From assembly GCA_029747585.1 (NCBI GenBank), contig JAPEVF010000365.1, positions 1 through 40,293 on the forward strand: DNA of 40,293 nt. The letters are read 5' to 3'. The position numbers and the translations under genes are program-made. Shown here piece after piece: positions 30,719 through 40,293 of this stretch. Source of the DNA: Pleurotus djamor (Eukaryota > Basidiomycota > Agaricomycetes > Agaricales > Pleurotaceae). Numbering within the stretch: the stretch's first letter is position 1; every line of letters begins with the position of its first letter. The notes below the pieces were generated by a model. It did not search any database, had not been told where the DNA came from, and worked only from the letters and a program-made list of their open reading frames with translations.

Positions 30719-32541
30719 GTGCGGCGAGCTGGCGAAGGAATAGTGTACAGAGGAAGCGAAAATGTACAACGCGAAGGGAGAATGTCGTGTGCGACGATGC
30801 CCACGAGGGGTGTTGTCGTCGTCTGGCGCGGTGAGCAGCGAGGGGAGGAGGATGTGGTGGACGATGAGTAAGGGAGGCAAGTCTTGGTAGCTGTGGATTG
30901 TAACGCGTCGAGCGGAGTCGCGTTTCGGCATTTGCCGCGGCCCTTCTCGTTGCCTGCCATTCGGCGAATTAAGTCGTTATTCCGGCCCGAGCGTAAATAT
31001 TCCGTGCTCATCTGCATTCCATGTGCGCTGCCTCCAATCCGACACGGCGTCACGCATGGCCATTGTGTTGGAGATCGACAGAGGCCCAGGGAGACTCTCG
31101 TCGCAGCCTCAATGAATCCTGTCATACCGACAAATTAGCCACAACCGTCAATCAGAAATCCAGATCAAATGACCATGACGCAAACAATCTGCTTTTAGCA
31201 GTGGGTCATAGAACAAGCCCTCGACTCGTCCAAAGGGGCTTGATAACTCAGAATAACACCGGAACTCATCTGACACCGTGCAATAAGGCACATCCCACCC
31301 ATTGTCTATCTATTGCCCATGCTTGGACACCACCACACCGGCGATGGACGTCGCTCGGCGCACGCGCTATCCCTAGAGGCTTGAGAACCTTGGAAACTTC
31401 GCATGGAACGCGAAGCGACCGAAAGCGGCTTCGATGACTCCTTCCATTGGTATGAGCTTCACACCATAGCCAGTGGTGTGAAGAAGGCCCCAGGGGGGCA
31501 TCCACGCTATCGCCCCCCATTCAAAGCCATATCATGTGGGGCTGGATGGAGTTGTATGCCCAGGGAACGGGGGCAGAACCCGTCAGATAGAGTTGAGTGC
31601 GTGCTCCCAGACGCTGCAGTGTCCGTGACCAGGCGAGTAAGCTCTAGTCCGCCGAGCCTCGACCAGGAGGCGTCAGGCGTATCTTGCTCTGGATATATCC
31701 TCCCAAGTCAGACGCCGGTACGGTATCCCAGTAGTAGGTGCCAGATAGAACCTAATACGCAAGCAAAATATCGCGACGCGTCCAAGTGCCAAGGTACTAT
31801 CTGCCAGTGTACGAGTGACATGACCCCGGAACCGACAAGTCGGCAAAGGCAAAATGACGCGAAGCCACAAGTTTTCCTAGCGCAAACATGCGAGTTGAGT
31901 CAGTAGCTCCAAGGGTCCAGTCCGCAGATTTTACAAACGGTCACAGCGTGAGTGGGAGACAGAGTCAAGGAGAGACTGACTCTCATATGATCGCGTTGTT
32001 ATTCTCGATGGACGTTGCCAAACAAGCCGGGGGGCGCTTAATACTGAGCGCCGCTCAGCTCTAGTGCTGTGACTACATTTCCCAGAAGACTCGGGCAAGG
32101 TTTAAGCCTGTGGGGTAAAGGGGCGGTGGAGCAGTCCCCCGCTGTCACTTGGCTTTTACCTATCAGCCGCTACGGACAACCGTACGGCTTGCATCTCTGC
32201 TTGATCTCTGCTAGAATTAAACTCAGCCTCGTGACCGGACCGCTATAAGGTGCTCGCTTGCAAAGGGGCCTACCGCTGATGTACTAATGATATAGGATAT
32301 CAAAGACAAGCTGGTCACAAGTCTAGGTAGAACTTGATGTGATACGTATGAGTTTCGGTAATATTTTAACTCCTGACTCCTGATCGACTCGACTGGCAAA
32401 AGCCGATGCTGGTTCCCACACGTCCTATCCATGGTATATGGAAGCAGGTACTTAACGACGGTCAATTTGAGTTTCCAACTTGAACCTACACCCTGCGCAC
32501 TGCGTGTTCTCCTAAAGAAGTTACCTACTTCGACAGGGACG
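30719..32541. other. Gene-poor divergent intergenic region, 1.8 kb
   Basis: Upstream of both the Whi5-like gene (-) and the F-box gene (+). Open frames at 31021-31437 and 31403-31906 (+) are long by chance standards but have no recognisable motifs and overlap one another. An ACGCGT word lies at 30903-30908. No transposon ends or RNA genes recognised. Confidence 0.5.
30903..30908. promoter_or_regulatory. Possible MCB element (ACGCGT) upstream of the Whi5-like gene
   Basis: The palindrome ACGCGT, the MBF-binding core in yeasts, is about 185 bp upstream of the Whi5-like ATG, and a second copy is in its intron (30513-30518). The word also occurs several times elsewhere in this CpG-rich window, so support is weak. 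Confidence 0.25.
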
Positions 32542-34120
32542 ATGGCTAGTCACCGCGTTCTCCATCTGCCCGACATCTTGAGGGAACTTGTGTCGCTTGT
32601 CCTAGGCTGCCAGCCCGGATACAGTAGTGACCTCGCACTGGTATGCAAAGATTGGGCAGAGGTCGTCCTTGATTACACATGGCGCGAGGCTTCTGCCTCT
32701 CAGTTGTTCAAGCTTCTTGCTCCCCTCTCTTGGGACCAAAGCCACCAATCTCTGGTGAGTCGGTAATCTTTCTCATGTTTTTCATCAATCTCATAAGTGC
32801 ATCCAGTGCTTCTCCCAGCCCATCACGAACGACGGTTGGTCCAGCTTCCAAAAATATCACCGCAGGATACGGACCTTGCGCTGTACTGAACCGTTGCTTC
32901 ATCCTTGCGTATACACTATCGCAGGGATCAATCGCCCGTACTCTGGGCCGTTCTTACCAAACCTAACTTTTCTGGAATGTGCCTGCAATGCCGTTGACAT
33001 CCACTTGTTCGCCTCTCCTTCCATAAAGACACTCGACCTCAAAGATCAAGTCGACGCCAGCTCACAATCTAAGCAAGAGTATGAGCTCACGCTGAAATAC
33101 CTCCCCTTTTGCACTCCAAACCTAGAGAAGCTGTCCTTGTCCGCTAGGCCCGAAAAGCAACCCATTCAGAATGCCCTTGCTGAAGCGCTTGCGGCTCTGC
33201 GATGTTTAACCCAGATTCATATCCCAACGATGCTCCTCATGCCAGAAGTGATCACGGCGATTTCAAGATTACCTCTACTGAAATCGCTCCAAGGCCACCA
33301 CAGATACATCGCTGATCTCAGCCAATCACTCTCTTGCACATTTGATTCGGGGAGCTTTCCTGTCCTGGAGCGCCTCAAATTGGAAGGAGACCTATTCCAA
33401 GCCACTCTCTTTCTTAAAAAATGGGTTCCGCCCGCGTCTCTTACCGGCCTGAATTTTATGGAACAGAAGGCAATCCTCCCCACCAACTACTCAGCCATCA
33501 CCAAATGGGTTGCTTCCCGCGCCCCGTTGATCACCGAGCTGGTGATTACCTACGATGAAGACGAGGTTGAGGAAGACCCTGCCTTTTCCGATCCGCTGCC
33601 GTTTTCGATCTTCGAGCCGCTATTCTCCTGTAAACACCTCTCGACCTTGGCGATTGCATTTCCCGTACCCTTTGAAATCACCAAGGCCCAGCTGGTCACC
33701 CTCGTCACAGCCCTCCCATCGCTTCGGTCTCTCGAGATTGGATGTTCACGAGAAATCTCGGAATCAGACTCGGAACCATCCCTTTCTCTCTCTGCCCTCT
33801 CATTGATCGCACCGTTGTGCAAGTCACTCCAACATCTAGGTATCTATCTATCCTGCCAGATAACATCACACTTGGAAGACATCGCTGCCCCAAGTAACCG
33901 CTTCAAAACCTTGAAATCACTTCATGTTGGAAAATCTCCTATCCACTCTCCCGTCTCTGTTGCCCTGTTTTTGAGCTGGATACTGCCCGACAGCTGTCAT
34001 TTGTACCACAGTAATTCATATAGCTCTGGTGAAGAGGACTGGGATGCAGATTGGAGGCAGGCGGATATGGTCTTGAAAGCCCTTCGAATAAGATGTCGTG
34101 GCGCAAAGAATAGCGGCTGA
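32542..34120 (+). CDS. F-box protein with LRR-like repeats
   Basis: Two exons, 32542-32754 and 32807-34120, give 508 residues. The N-terminus (VLHLPDILRELVSLV, then LALVCKDWAEVVLDYTWRE) is a good F-box: a proline-initiated first helix and the C-x-x-W of the last helix. The remainder is a leucine-patterned solenoid (LPNLTFLECACNAV, TPNLEKLSLSARPE, LPLLKSLQGHH, FPVLERLKLEG, LPSLRSLEIGC, LKSLHVGKSP). Such proteins recruit substrates to SCF ubiquitin ligases. It is not closely similar to the F-box-like protein at 5777, so it is not a local duplicate. An ATG upstream in frame (32431) would add 37 residues before the F-box; the ATG at 32542 in GACGATGG context was preferred. Confidence 0.85.
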
Positions 34121-34424
34121 ATTTGTCTCTATTACTCGAGGGACTTAGTAATTGTTCAACTTGACGGTGCTGTTGGAGGATAACCAGGGCTACTTAGCAT
34201 CCGCAGCCATTTAAATTCATCACTGATCAGGCAAAGTTGAGGGCGATTGTATTCTCGCCATGAAATACGATACGTACTTGATCGAAGGTCAATACCCGTG
34301 AGTGAGCGCACGTAGTACTAGTTGCGTTCGGATGGGCTCGAGTTCAGGAGCTCTCAGGGGCCTCCGATCGCGAGTCAGGCATGGCTGTATCCTCTTCTGT
34401 CACCGCAGTTACATCAACACCACC
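34121..34424. other. Intergenic, F-box gene 3' end and cytochrome b5-like gene promoter
   Basis: 304 bp with no gene seen. A GTG-initiated extension of the downstream frame exists (34302) but has no support. Confidence 0.55.
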
Positions 34425-35248
34425 ATGTCCTCGCTTTTTCGAAGTTGGATAACATCAGGTTTATCGACTGCAACGACCACAGATACGAATAATGGCTCAG
34501 CAGTCCCATCACCGACGATATCCCCACCTTCTTCAGACGAAGAGGACGATGGCGACGTTACCGAGACCGAGCGCAACGACGACGACAGACCCCCACTGTT
34601 TCCTAGTCCTTTCAGTGCACAGCGCGCGTCGACGGGGAAGTCGAGCATCCCGGCGATCCTTACGCCCGATAGCAGTTTAATGCCTCCACCACCTCCGCCG
34701 TTCTTAGCGAACCGTATACCGGGTGTCTCATCCTCCTCTTCAGCTAAGTCGACTTTAGCTCTACCACCATCGACTACGAAACCACCTACGAAACCAAGCA
34801 AGAAGAGAGAAAAGGTCGCACTGGCTCCGGGTCATAGTCCATTGGACTGGGCGAGCTTGAAGGCGTCCGGGGAAGATCTGAGGGTACGTTTCTCAATATT
34901 TCTGTAAACGTTTGGTATCTGAAATGGCTCTAGGGAGTAGACACTCTCATGCGCATTCCCCCGTCGGTGCTCAAGCAGCACCGATCGAAGGACGACGCTT
35001 GGTCTGCGTTCAACGGAAAGGTGTACAATATCACACCGTATTTGGACTTTCATCCTGGTGGTGTGAAGGAATTGATGAGGGTTGCTGGAAGGGATGGAAC
35101 TAAACTATTTGGTGAGTTTGATCCAATATATATCGCAGCCCACAAACCTCTCAACTACCCTGTAGCTGAAACCCACGCATGGGTCAACGCCGATTTTATG
35201 TTGGACGCGTGCATGGTCGGATTCCTCGTCCCCGAACCCTCGTCATAG
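34425..35248 (+). CDS. Cytochrome b5-like heme-binding domain protein
   Basis: Three exons, 34425-34883, 34934-35111 and 35166-35248, give 239 residues. The first ~130 residues are disordered and rich in Ser, Pro and Thr, with a poly-Pro run (MPPPPPPFL). The cytochrome b5 fold follows: WSAFNGKVYNITPYLDFHPGG, where the HPGG His is one axial heme ligand, then VKELMRVAGRDGTKLFAETHAWVN, whose His is the second. The variant AGRDGTKLF...HAWVN resembles the yeast Irc21 / CYB5R4 N-terminal type more than classical microsomal b5. There is no C-terminal membrane anchor, so a soluble electron carrier or partner of a reductase is likely. The start ATG is in a CACCATGTC context. The last intron is 54 nt with no stop, so retention would add 18 residues in frame. 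Confidence 0.88.
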
Positions 35249-35580
35249 ATCATAGACATAGATCTGCTCGTCTTCATATTCAAGCCTCAAACGCAACCGT
35301 AACAACCGCTCTGGAATAAGATATACCTTGCAAAATTGATATAGAGATACAAGATGCCGTATGTACTAAATAATTACACTTTGTGTCGACGTGAATAATG
35401 CTAAGAAGTATAAACACAATACACTTGCTTTGCTTGCAACTAAAGACAAATCGATGACGATCAAGAACTTAAAAAGGTCAGTCACCATCTCCATCTCCGT
35501 TCCCATTTCCGCGGAGAGGAAAGACGACACGGTTAATGGTCCGCGAAACCGCATCTCGATCCAACATTCAACAAGAAATC
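35249..35580. other. Convergent 3' intergenic region
   Basis: 332 bp between the cytochrome b5-like gene (+) and the RS-rich gene (-). No gene seen. Confidence 0.6.
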
Positions 35581-35593
35581 TCAACAAGAAATC
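35568..35593. repeat. 13-bp perfect tandem duplication at the stop codon of the RS-rich gene
   Basis: Two adjacent copies of TCAACAAGAAATC (plus strand). Read on the minus strand each copy carries the TGA, so the stop is duplicated and the protein is unaffected. Confidence 0.85.
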
Positions 35594-38019
35594 TTGGTGA
35601 CGTCGACTCCGGGATGCTTTTCCGATACCGCCAAAGAAGCAACCAGAACGAATGCATAGTGCGTCAAATCATCCAACTGGATAAACTGGATGGTATTGAC
35701 GTCCCTTCGGAGGAACCGCGTCACGTCAAGTGGAGGATCGTCGGGGCCCTATTAAATAACGCACATTGATCAATCACGGGGTGATATAGAGAGGGAGAGG
35801 GGAGAGACTTACAAGATCCTGAGGCATCCAACACTTATGCCACGGCGTATCCACGTTCATATTGATGATCAAATGACCTCGCTTCGGCCACTGGGTCTGC
35901 ACAGCAAGCAACCGTTGCTCCCTCTCAGCATGATCGCCGTCGCCCGTTTCCTCAAATATTCGGTTGGCGGCTTCACTAGGCATGCACAGTAACCTCAAGA
36001 TGAAAGGGTATGTCGGAGGCGGAGATGTATTGGAGAAAGTGTTAGGGATGCATAGTAAACTGCACGCTTCCGGTACGAGCCCGATAGAGATCATCTGGGT
36101 GTTGATTCCAGGAAGACCGCTTCTGGCTGCCCATACACCAGGTACGGGGAACAACAACTCTGCGAAAGGATTGCTTTCGACGACGGTAAGAGTGGTACTG
36201 GCTGCACTCAAAGATTCGGCTTCAATCGGGCTAACAGCAGCAGTAGATGCTACTGAGCAGTTGTCCTCGTTCGTTGAGTCCGGAGGAGGTAGTGATGGAG
36301 GTGGGGGTAGTTGTGTTACGATAGACAGTCCCTCTCTGGGAGTAGGGGGTTCGACTTTGGGTGGGACCCTCGGTGCCGGGGAACGACTGCGAGGCTCGTG
36401 TCGACGAATGGAACGAGGTGGTGTTCTTGATCGTGATCTTGATTTCGACCTTCCACGATGCCGATATCGTGGTGGGCGTGAGTCCAAATCTCGCGGATTA
36501 TCGTAATGCGGCCTTCCAGGTAGCCTATGGACGCGTTTGGGTGGGGGTGGAGGTGTACGTGTCGATGACCTCGAACGCGAACGGCGTCTTGACTGCCATG
36601 GACGCGGTGGATCACGTTCGCGATCACGTTCGTCAACGTCCCTACGCGGTCTCTTCGAATCATAGCAAGGCCTCCGTTCACGATCATCCGAGCGTTCATT
36701 CGAGTATCTACGTCTCCCGCTGGTGGAGTCAAAGTACCCTCGTTCGCGTGATCCCCCTCGGTGATATCTGAGGGGAGTCCGTAGTGGGTAGTCGTCTCGA
36801 TAGTCTCGTTGCTTATTTCGTGCAGAAGCTGGACCTTTAGGTGGGGTGTACCGGAAATCATCAGCTTGACGAGAAGGACGTTCGTTGTGTTCAACTTCAT
36901 CCCGAGGTCCTGGGGTTTTTGAACCACTACTGGGGCCAGCCGAGGGTTCTGATAGCCTTCTAGATGGATGGCTCGGTGATTTGGGTGATTTGGGCTTGGG
37001 CGAGGTGATGGGAAGTACATTGATACCGATGGATCCAGCCTGCAGCGCTAGTTGGAGTCGCACGAACTTGATTGCAATACAAAAACGACTCACCATGTTG
37101 GTATCTATCAACGTGTTTCCCTTCTCCACCACTCCCTGCATCTCGACACTTTGCCTCGGACGAGATGCGATCTGATCACCACCGACGTCCATGTCTGGGT
37201 TGTTCGAGCTGCCACTGGGACCAGCTGAAGGTTCTGACATCCGCCTAGATGTCTCTCGCAGAGACTCGGGTGATTTGGACTTGGGCGATGAGCTGATGGG
37301 AGACGCATCCAGAGCCTGCATGTCTGGCTGTTGAACGTTGAAGTCGCACGGACTAGATCCCAAAGCGAAAAAAGCCTCACCATGGTCGTATTTTTGGCTT
37401 CGGTTCCCGCGTTCCGCTTTTCCGCCCCTTCCTGCACCTCGCCAGCCTGTCTTCGGCGAGATATAAGCTGATCACCAGTTTGATTGCTGAGCCGGCGAAA
37501 AGCCTTGTGTACGTCGACGGAAGATACCTCTTTGTCAATGAGCCGCTGTAAGTTATCGATGTTGGTTTCGTTGTGGATGTTGGGATTTCGACGCTCCAAG
37601 TTCGTCATGACGATTGAGGACAGGTGCGATTTCAGCGTGTTCTTGAAAACTTCACTGGCCTCAGCAGTGACTGTAGAAGAACCATCCTTCCTGAGGACCT
37701 GCAATGGAGACCCTAGAGGTGCGACAGCGTCCGCTACTGGGCGGCCAGATGTAGATGCGCGGACTGGGGGCGGCTCGCTCCGTCCAGCGTGCAGCAAGCC
37801 CGGTATGTCATGGGCTCTCGATTGAGCGTTGGCATCCTTGTCGCCGATGACAGATCGCAGAAAATCTTCGACAGTTTGCTGAGATACTGGCGTCGATGAC
37901 ATCCCATGTTCAGCGTGGTGGTTGGTAGAGACAGAGCCGTGTGTATATTGCATGTCCAGGAGATTCAAATCCAGTCGGGGCCTTCCGCCCAAGGTTCGGT
38001 CTGTGGCATAGAGGGCCAT
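35581..38019 (-). CDS. RS-rich nuclear-type protein with possible PINIT-like C-terminal domain
   Basis: Four exons, 37381-38019, 37094-37315, 35813-37039 and 35581-35748, encode 751 residues. Residues 1-213 hold a short helical segment (TVEDFLRSVIG, then LKSHLSSIVMTNLERRN). A duplicated stretch follows (SPKSKSPESL... and SPKPKSPKSPS..., each ending SEPSAGPS), then a long Arg/Ser domain (SRRRSRSRSSTR, RGRSKSRSRSRTPPRS) typical of proteins in nuclear speckles and RNA processing. The C-terminal ~160 residues look folded: FPFILRLL-like and GHLIINMNVDTPWHKCWMPQDL, then PPLDVTRFLRRDVNTIQFIQLDDLTHYAFVLVAS. This order (basic strand, N-V-D, then D-V-T...L, then N-x-I-Q) resembles the PINIT domain of PIAS/Siz SUMO ligases, but no SP-RING follows. 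The assignment is an inference. The last exon was found by splice phase and ends in TGA. Confidence 0.7.
36930..37476 (-). repeat. Tandem duplication of an exon-intron-exon segment
   Basis: Two diverged copies (about 37215-37476 and 36930-37180, offset 276-296 bp, 287 bp between the ATG-GT donor sites). Each runs from an exon end (GDQLISRRRQ.../GDQIASRPRQ..., ending in ATG) through an intron starting GTGAG with a shared TTCGTGCGACT-like core, into an exon ending SEPSAGPS. The introns are 65 nt (37316-37380) and 54 nt (37040-37093). Confidence 0.85.
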
Positions 38020-38462
38020 GGCTCCTGCGTCACGTCCGATGTGGTAGAAAGTGTGACTAAACTACAGCCAAAAACACCAAGATAAAGCATATGGCTTTTC
38101 GACGGGAATGCGCCGACGATGTGCCAGCTCCAGGTGGTAGCCCCTAACTACCTCTCCTATCGATCCCGGAACGGAATATTGGAACATTCTGCTGGACGAG
38201 GTTATCTGAAGGGCCCGAACGTCTGAATACTACATTCCTTTTTCTATTTTCGACATACTGAAAACATATCATGCGTAGTCACGTTATGCTCGTGATGAAG
38301 GGTTGCGCCATTCCAGTTCTCACTTGCGCTAAATTTTGTGCTGCTCGAATTGGTCATGCATCATACGGCACACATGTCAGTAGGAGTTCCCGCAGGGCTG
38401 TTAAGAGCAAGAGAGTGGTGCGAACTCCCCAGAAGCTTTCCTTCACATTGAGATAACCACCA
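38020..38462. promoter_or_regulatory. Divergent promoter region, RS-rich gene / dioxygenase
   Basis: 443 bp between divergent start codons. No clear TATA on either strand; no coding content. Confidence 0.5.
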
Positions 38463-40082
38463 ATGGCACCGACCGCGATACAGAGCGACAACCACAAGTC
38501 CGCCACCAACGGGATCAAAGCGAAGGCTGCAGCGGAAACCGTCTTCAATCCCTTCTACTCACCTTCAATCGGTGACGATGGTGACACAACGTACCCTTTT
38601 GCAGAGTTCAAGGTAAGTTTTCGATACGTCCGATAGTAGAACTTCAACGATGCCCCCTAGCCTTTTTTCCCGGAAGTCGACTGGGACCCCCTGGCAGAAG
38701 TTGCAGTGACGGATAGAGGACTCTTTGCAGATCCTGCCAAGAAGAGCCTATTCTCCGCTGCTCAGAAAGTTAAGAATTTAACGCCTGCAATTGGGACGGA
38801 AATACTAGGCTTGGATTTGAGGCAACTTACGGATGCACAGAAGGATGAATTGTTGGTTCTCGTCACCCCTTCTCCCCCTGACCATGTCCCTGACCAGTGA
38901 CCATGTCTTCCTTTCCTTTTCTTCTAGAGCCCTCCTTGTCGGCGAACGAGGTGTTGTCTGTGAGATAATTTTCCTTCTTCGAGAGATATGAATATCCCCT
39001 AACACCTCGAAGTCCTAAGGGATCAAGAGATTAGCATCCACGAGCAACTCGATCTAGCACGTCACTTTGGCCCACTTCACAAACACGCTACAACCCCGAT
39101 TCCCAAGAATGGGCTGGAAGAAGTCCATGGTACGTTGCTGTGCATCGCGAGCTTCTTTTCTGAACTGATGGGCTTCTGAGCAGTCGTGTACAATGACGCC
39201 TCTCGCCGTCCGGACCCTGCAGCCTTCTCCAAGATAGAACTTTGGCATTCTGACGTATCCTATGAGATCCAGCCTCCTTGCACCACGTCGCTGAAGGTTA
39301 TTACGGGACCCGAGTATGGTGGAGACACATTGTGGAGCTCTGGGTGAGTTGATCACGATCCCCCACAAAATGAAATTTGTTCACTGATGGACTTTGGGTT
39401 AGCTACGCGCTCTATTCATCTTTGAGCCCGGGATTACAGAAATACTTGGAAGGACTCACCGCAGTTCATAGCGGTGTAGCACAGGCTGAGGGTGCACGCG
39501 CTGCTGGGCTTCATGTCCGNCGCAAGGAAATTGAATCCATACACCCCGTGGTCCGCGTCCATCCAGCAACGGGGTGGAAGAGCGTTTACGTGAACCCAGG
39601 TGAGTGCTTCCCCANGAATCCAAACCCTGAGATGAGACCCCCTAAATGACTTGCAGGCTTCACTCGTCGCATCGTGGGCATCCCTAAAGCAGAATCCGAT
39701 GCCATCCTGCAGTTCCTCTTCCACCAAATCGCCGATAACCCTGACTTCCAAGTTCGCTTCCATTGGGAACCCAACTCGATTGCTATTTGGGATAATAGAG
39801 TGAGATGCTTCGACGTTAACATGCATGAGGGACACTAACTCACAAGGTCGAATATTTAGGTCGTGACCCATTCTGCGACATTTGACTTCTGGCCGGCGAC
39901 CAGACATGCGCTGCGAGCCACGCCTCACGGCGAAAAGCCTNACGTCTGTTGAGGATTACGAAAAGGCAACTGGGAAGACTGCGAAAGACAGACAGCTAGA
40001 AATATGGGCCCAACAAGGAACCTCCGTCACACCTCAAGCGAACGGGAATGGATCCATGAAACCCAGGGGCTACAACGATTGA
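38463..40082 (+). CDS. TauD/TfdA-family 2-oxoglutarate-dependent dioxygenase (JLP1/sulfonate dioxygenase-like)
   Basis: Non-heme Fe(II)/2-oxoglutarate oxygenase. Family members hydroxylate sulfonates such as taurine so that sulfite is released for sulfur supply; fungal JLP1 is the nearest model. About eight exons from the ATG at 38463 join in phase: YPFAEFK-PFFPEVDWDPL, IGTEILGLDLRQLTDAQKDELLVL, GERGVVFLRDQEISIHEQLDLARHFGPLH, WHSDVSYEIQPP with the iron-binding H-x-D (about 39246-39254), GGDTLWSSGYALYSSLSPGLQKYLEGL, and THSATFDFWPATRHALRATPHGEKP with the distal His (39869-39871) and the 2-oxoglutarate-binding Arg. The C-terminus is MKPRGYND. The N at 39941 acts as an extra base; without it KP-TSVEDYEKATGK is continuous. 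The substrate is inferred from the family only. Confidence 0.9.
39941..39941. other. Ambiguous base acting as +1 insertion in the dioxygenase
   Basis: Counting the N puts a TGA a few codons later; omitting it continues the frame into the C-terminal tail ending at 40082. Second case in the window where an N is a spurious base. Confidence 0.75.
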
Positions 40083-40293
40083 TTATTGAAGAACTAAGAA
40101 GTACGATCAGGAGTGAAATGTGCGAATTGTATAAATGAAATGGCGAAAAGATAAGAGATTAGATCCGATTGCTGCAAAGTCCTTGATCGATCACAGATTG
40201 ATCAGTTGTGCCTGAGTAAACGACGTCGACAGAAATAAGGACAGGCGCGCAAGCCTGGCGATCNCTTGAAGGAAATGGGCGTACACAACACTT
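40083..40293 (+). other. 3' region of the dioxygenase gene
   Basis: Non-coding in all frames as far as seen; should hold the transcript end. One N at 40263. Confidence 0.5.

Noticed and set aside
31403..31906. Plus-strand 167-codon frame
   Set aside because: No recognisable motif, no clear initiation context, and it overlaps another frame; kept only as a note in the intergenic entry.

Overview
The window is nuclear DNA from a filamentous basidiomycete, most likely an Agaricomycete. The genes are densely packed and cut by many short GT-AG introns of about 50-65 nt. The gene content (Hsp70-12A-like ATPase, divergent F-box/LRR proteins, secreted alkaline phosphatases, JLP1-type dioxygenase) fits that group. 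I found no prokaryotic features, tRNA, rRNA, CRISPR array or recognisable transposon. Scattered N bases mark a draft assembly, and at least two of them act as one-base insertions inside genes.

Layout. 1-5347 (+): an Hsp70-like ATPase, cut at the window edge, whose reading frame continues by splicing into a tail of about 950 disordered residues. 5777-7439 (+): F-box-like protein. 7813-9189 (+): DUF2156 protein, a candidate sterol/lipid aminoacyltransferase that would use aminoacyl-tRNA. 9520-12821 and 13859-17037 (both -): tandem paralogous secreted alkaline phosphatases. 17760-18811 (-): BUD13 splicing factor. 19764-21261 (-) and 21435-22390 (+): NDUFAF7-like complex I assembly methyltransferase and eIF6, divergent across 173 bp. 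22639-24954 (-): CTP synthase. 25208-26834 (-): two-repeat type I membrane protein of unknown function. 28658-30718 (-): candidate Whi5/Nrm1-type cell-cycle repressor. 32542-34120 (+): F-box protein. 34425-35248 (+): cytochrome b5-fold protein. 35581-38019 (-): RS-rich nuclear-type protein with an internal exon/intron duplication and a possible PINIT-like C-terminus. 38463-40082 (+): TauD/JLP1-type 2-oxoglutarate dioxygenase.

Most genes are unrelated housekeeping or signalling functions and do not form a metabolic cluster. The alkaline phosphatase pair (phosphate scavenging) and the dioxygenase (sulfur scavenging) are both nutrient-acquisition functions, but they lie more than 20 kb apart.

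The most notable observations are: (i) the Hsp70-like ATPase fused to a tail with Pro-Glu repeats, Gly-rich stretches and about nine WG/GW motifs; (ii) three microexons of 15, 10 and 12 nt, conserved in size and phase in both alkaline phosphatase paralogs; (iii) a roughly 287-bp tandem duplication spanning an intron in the RS-rich gene; (iv) the DUF2156 gene; (v) a Ser/Pro-rich insertion in the glutaminase domain of CTP synthase.
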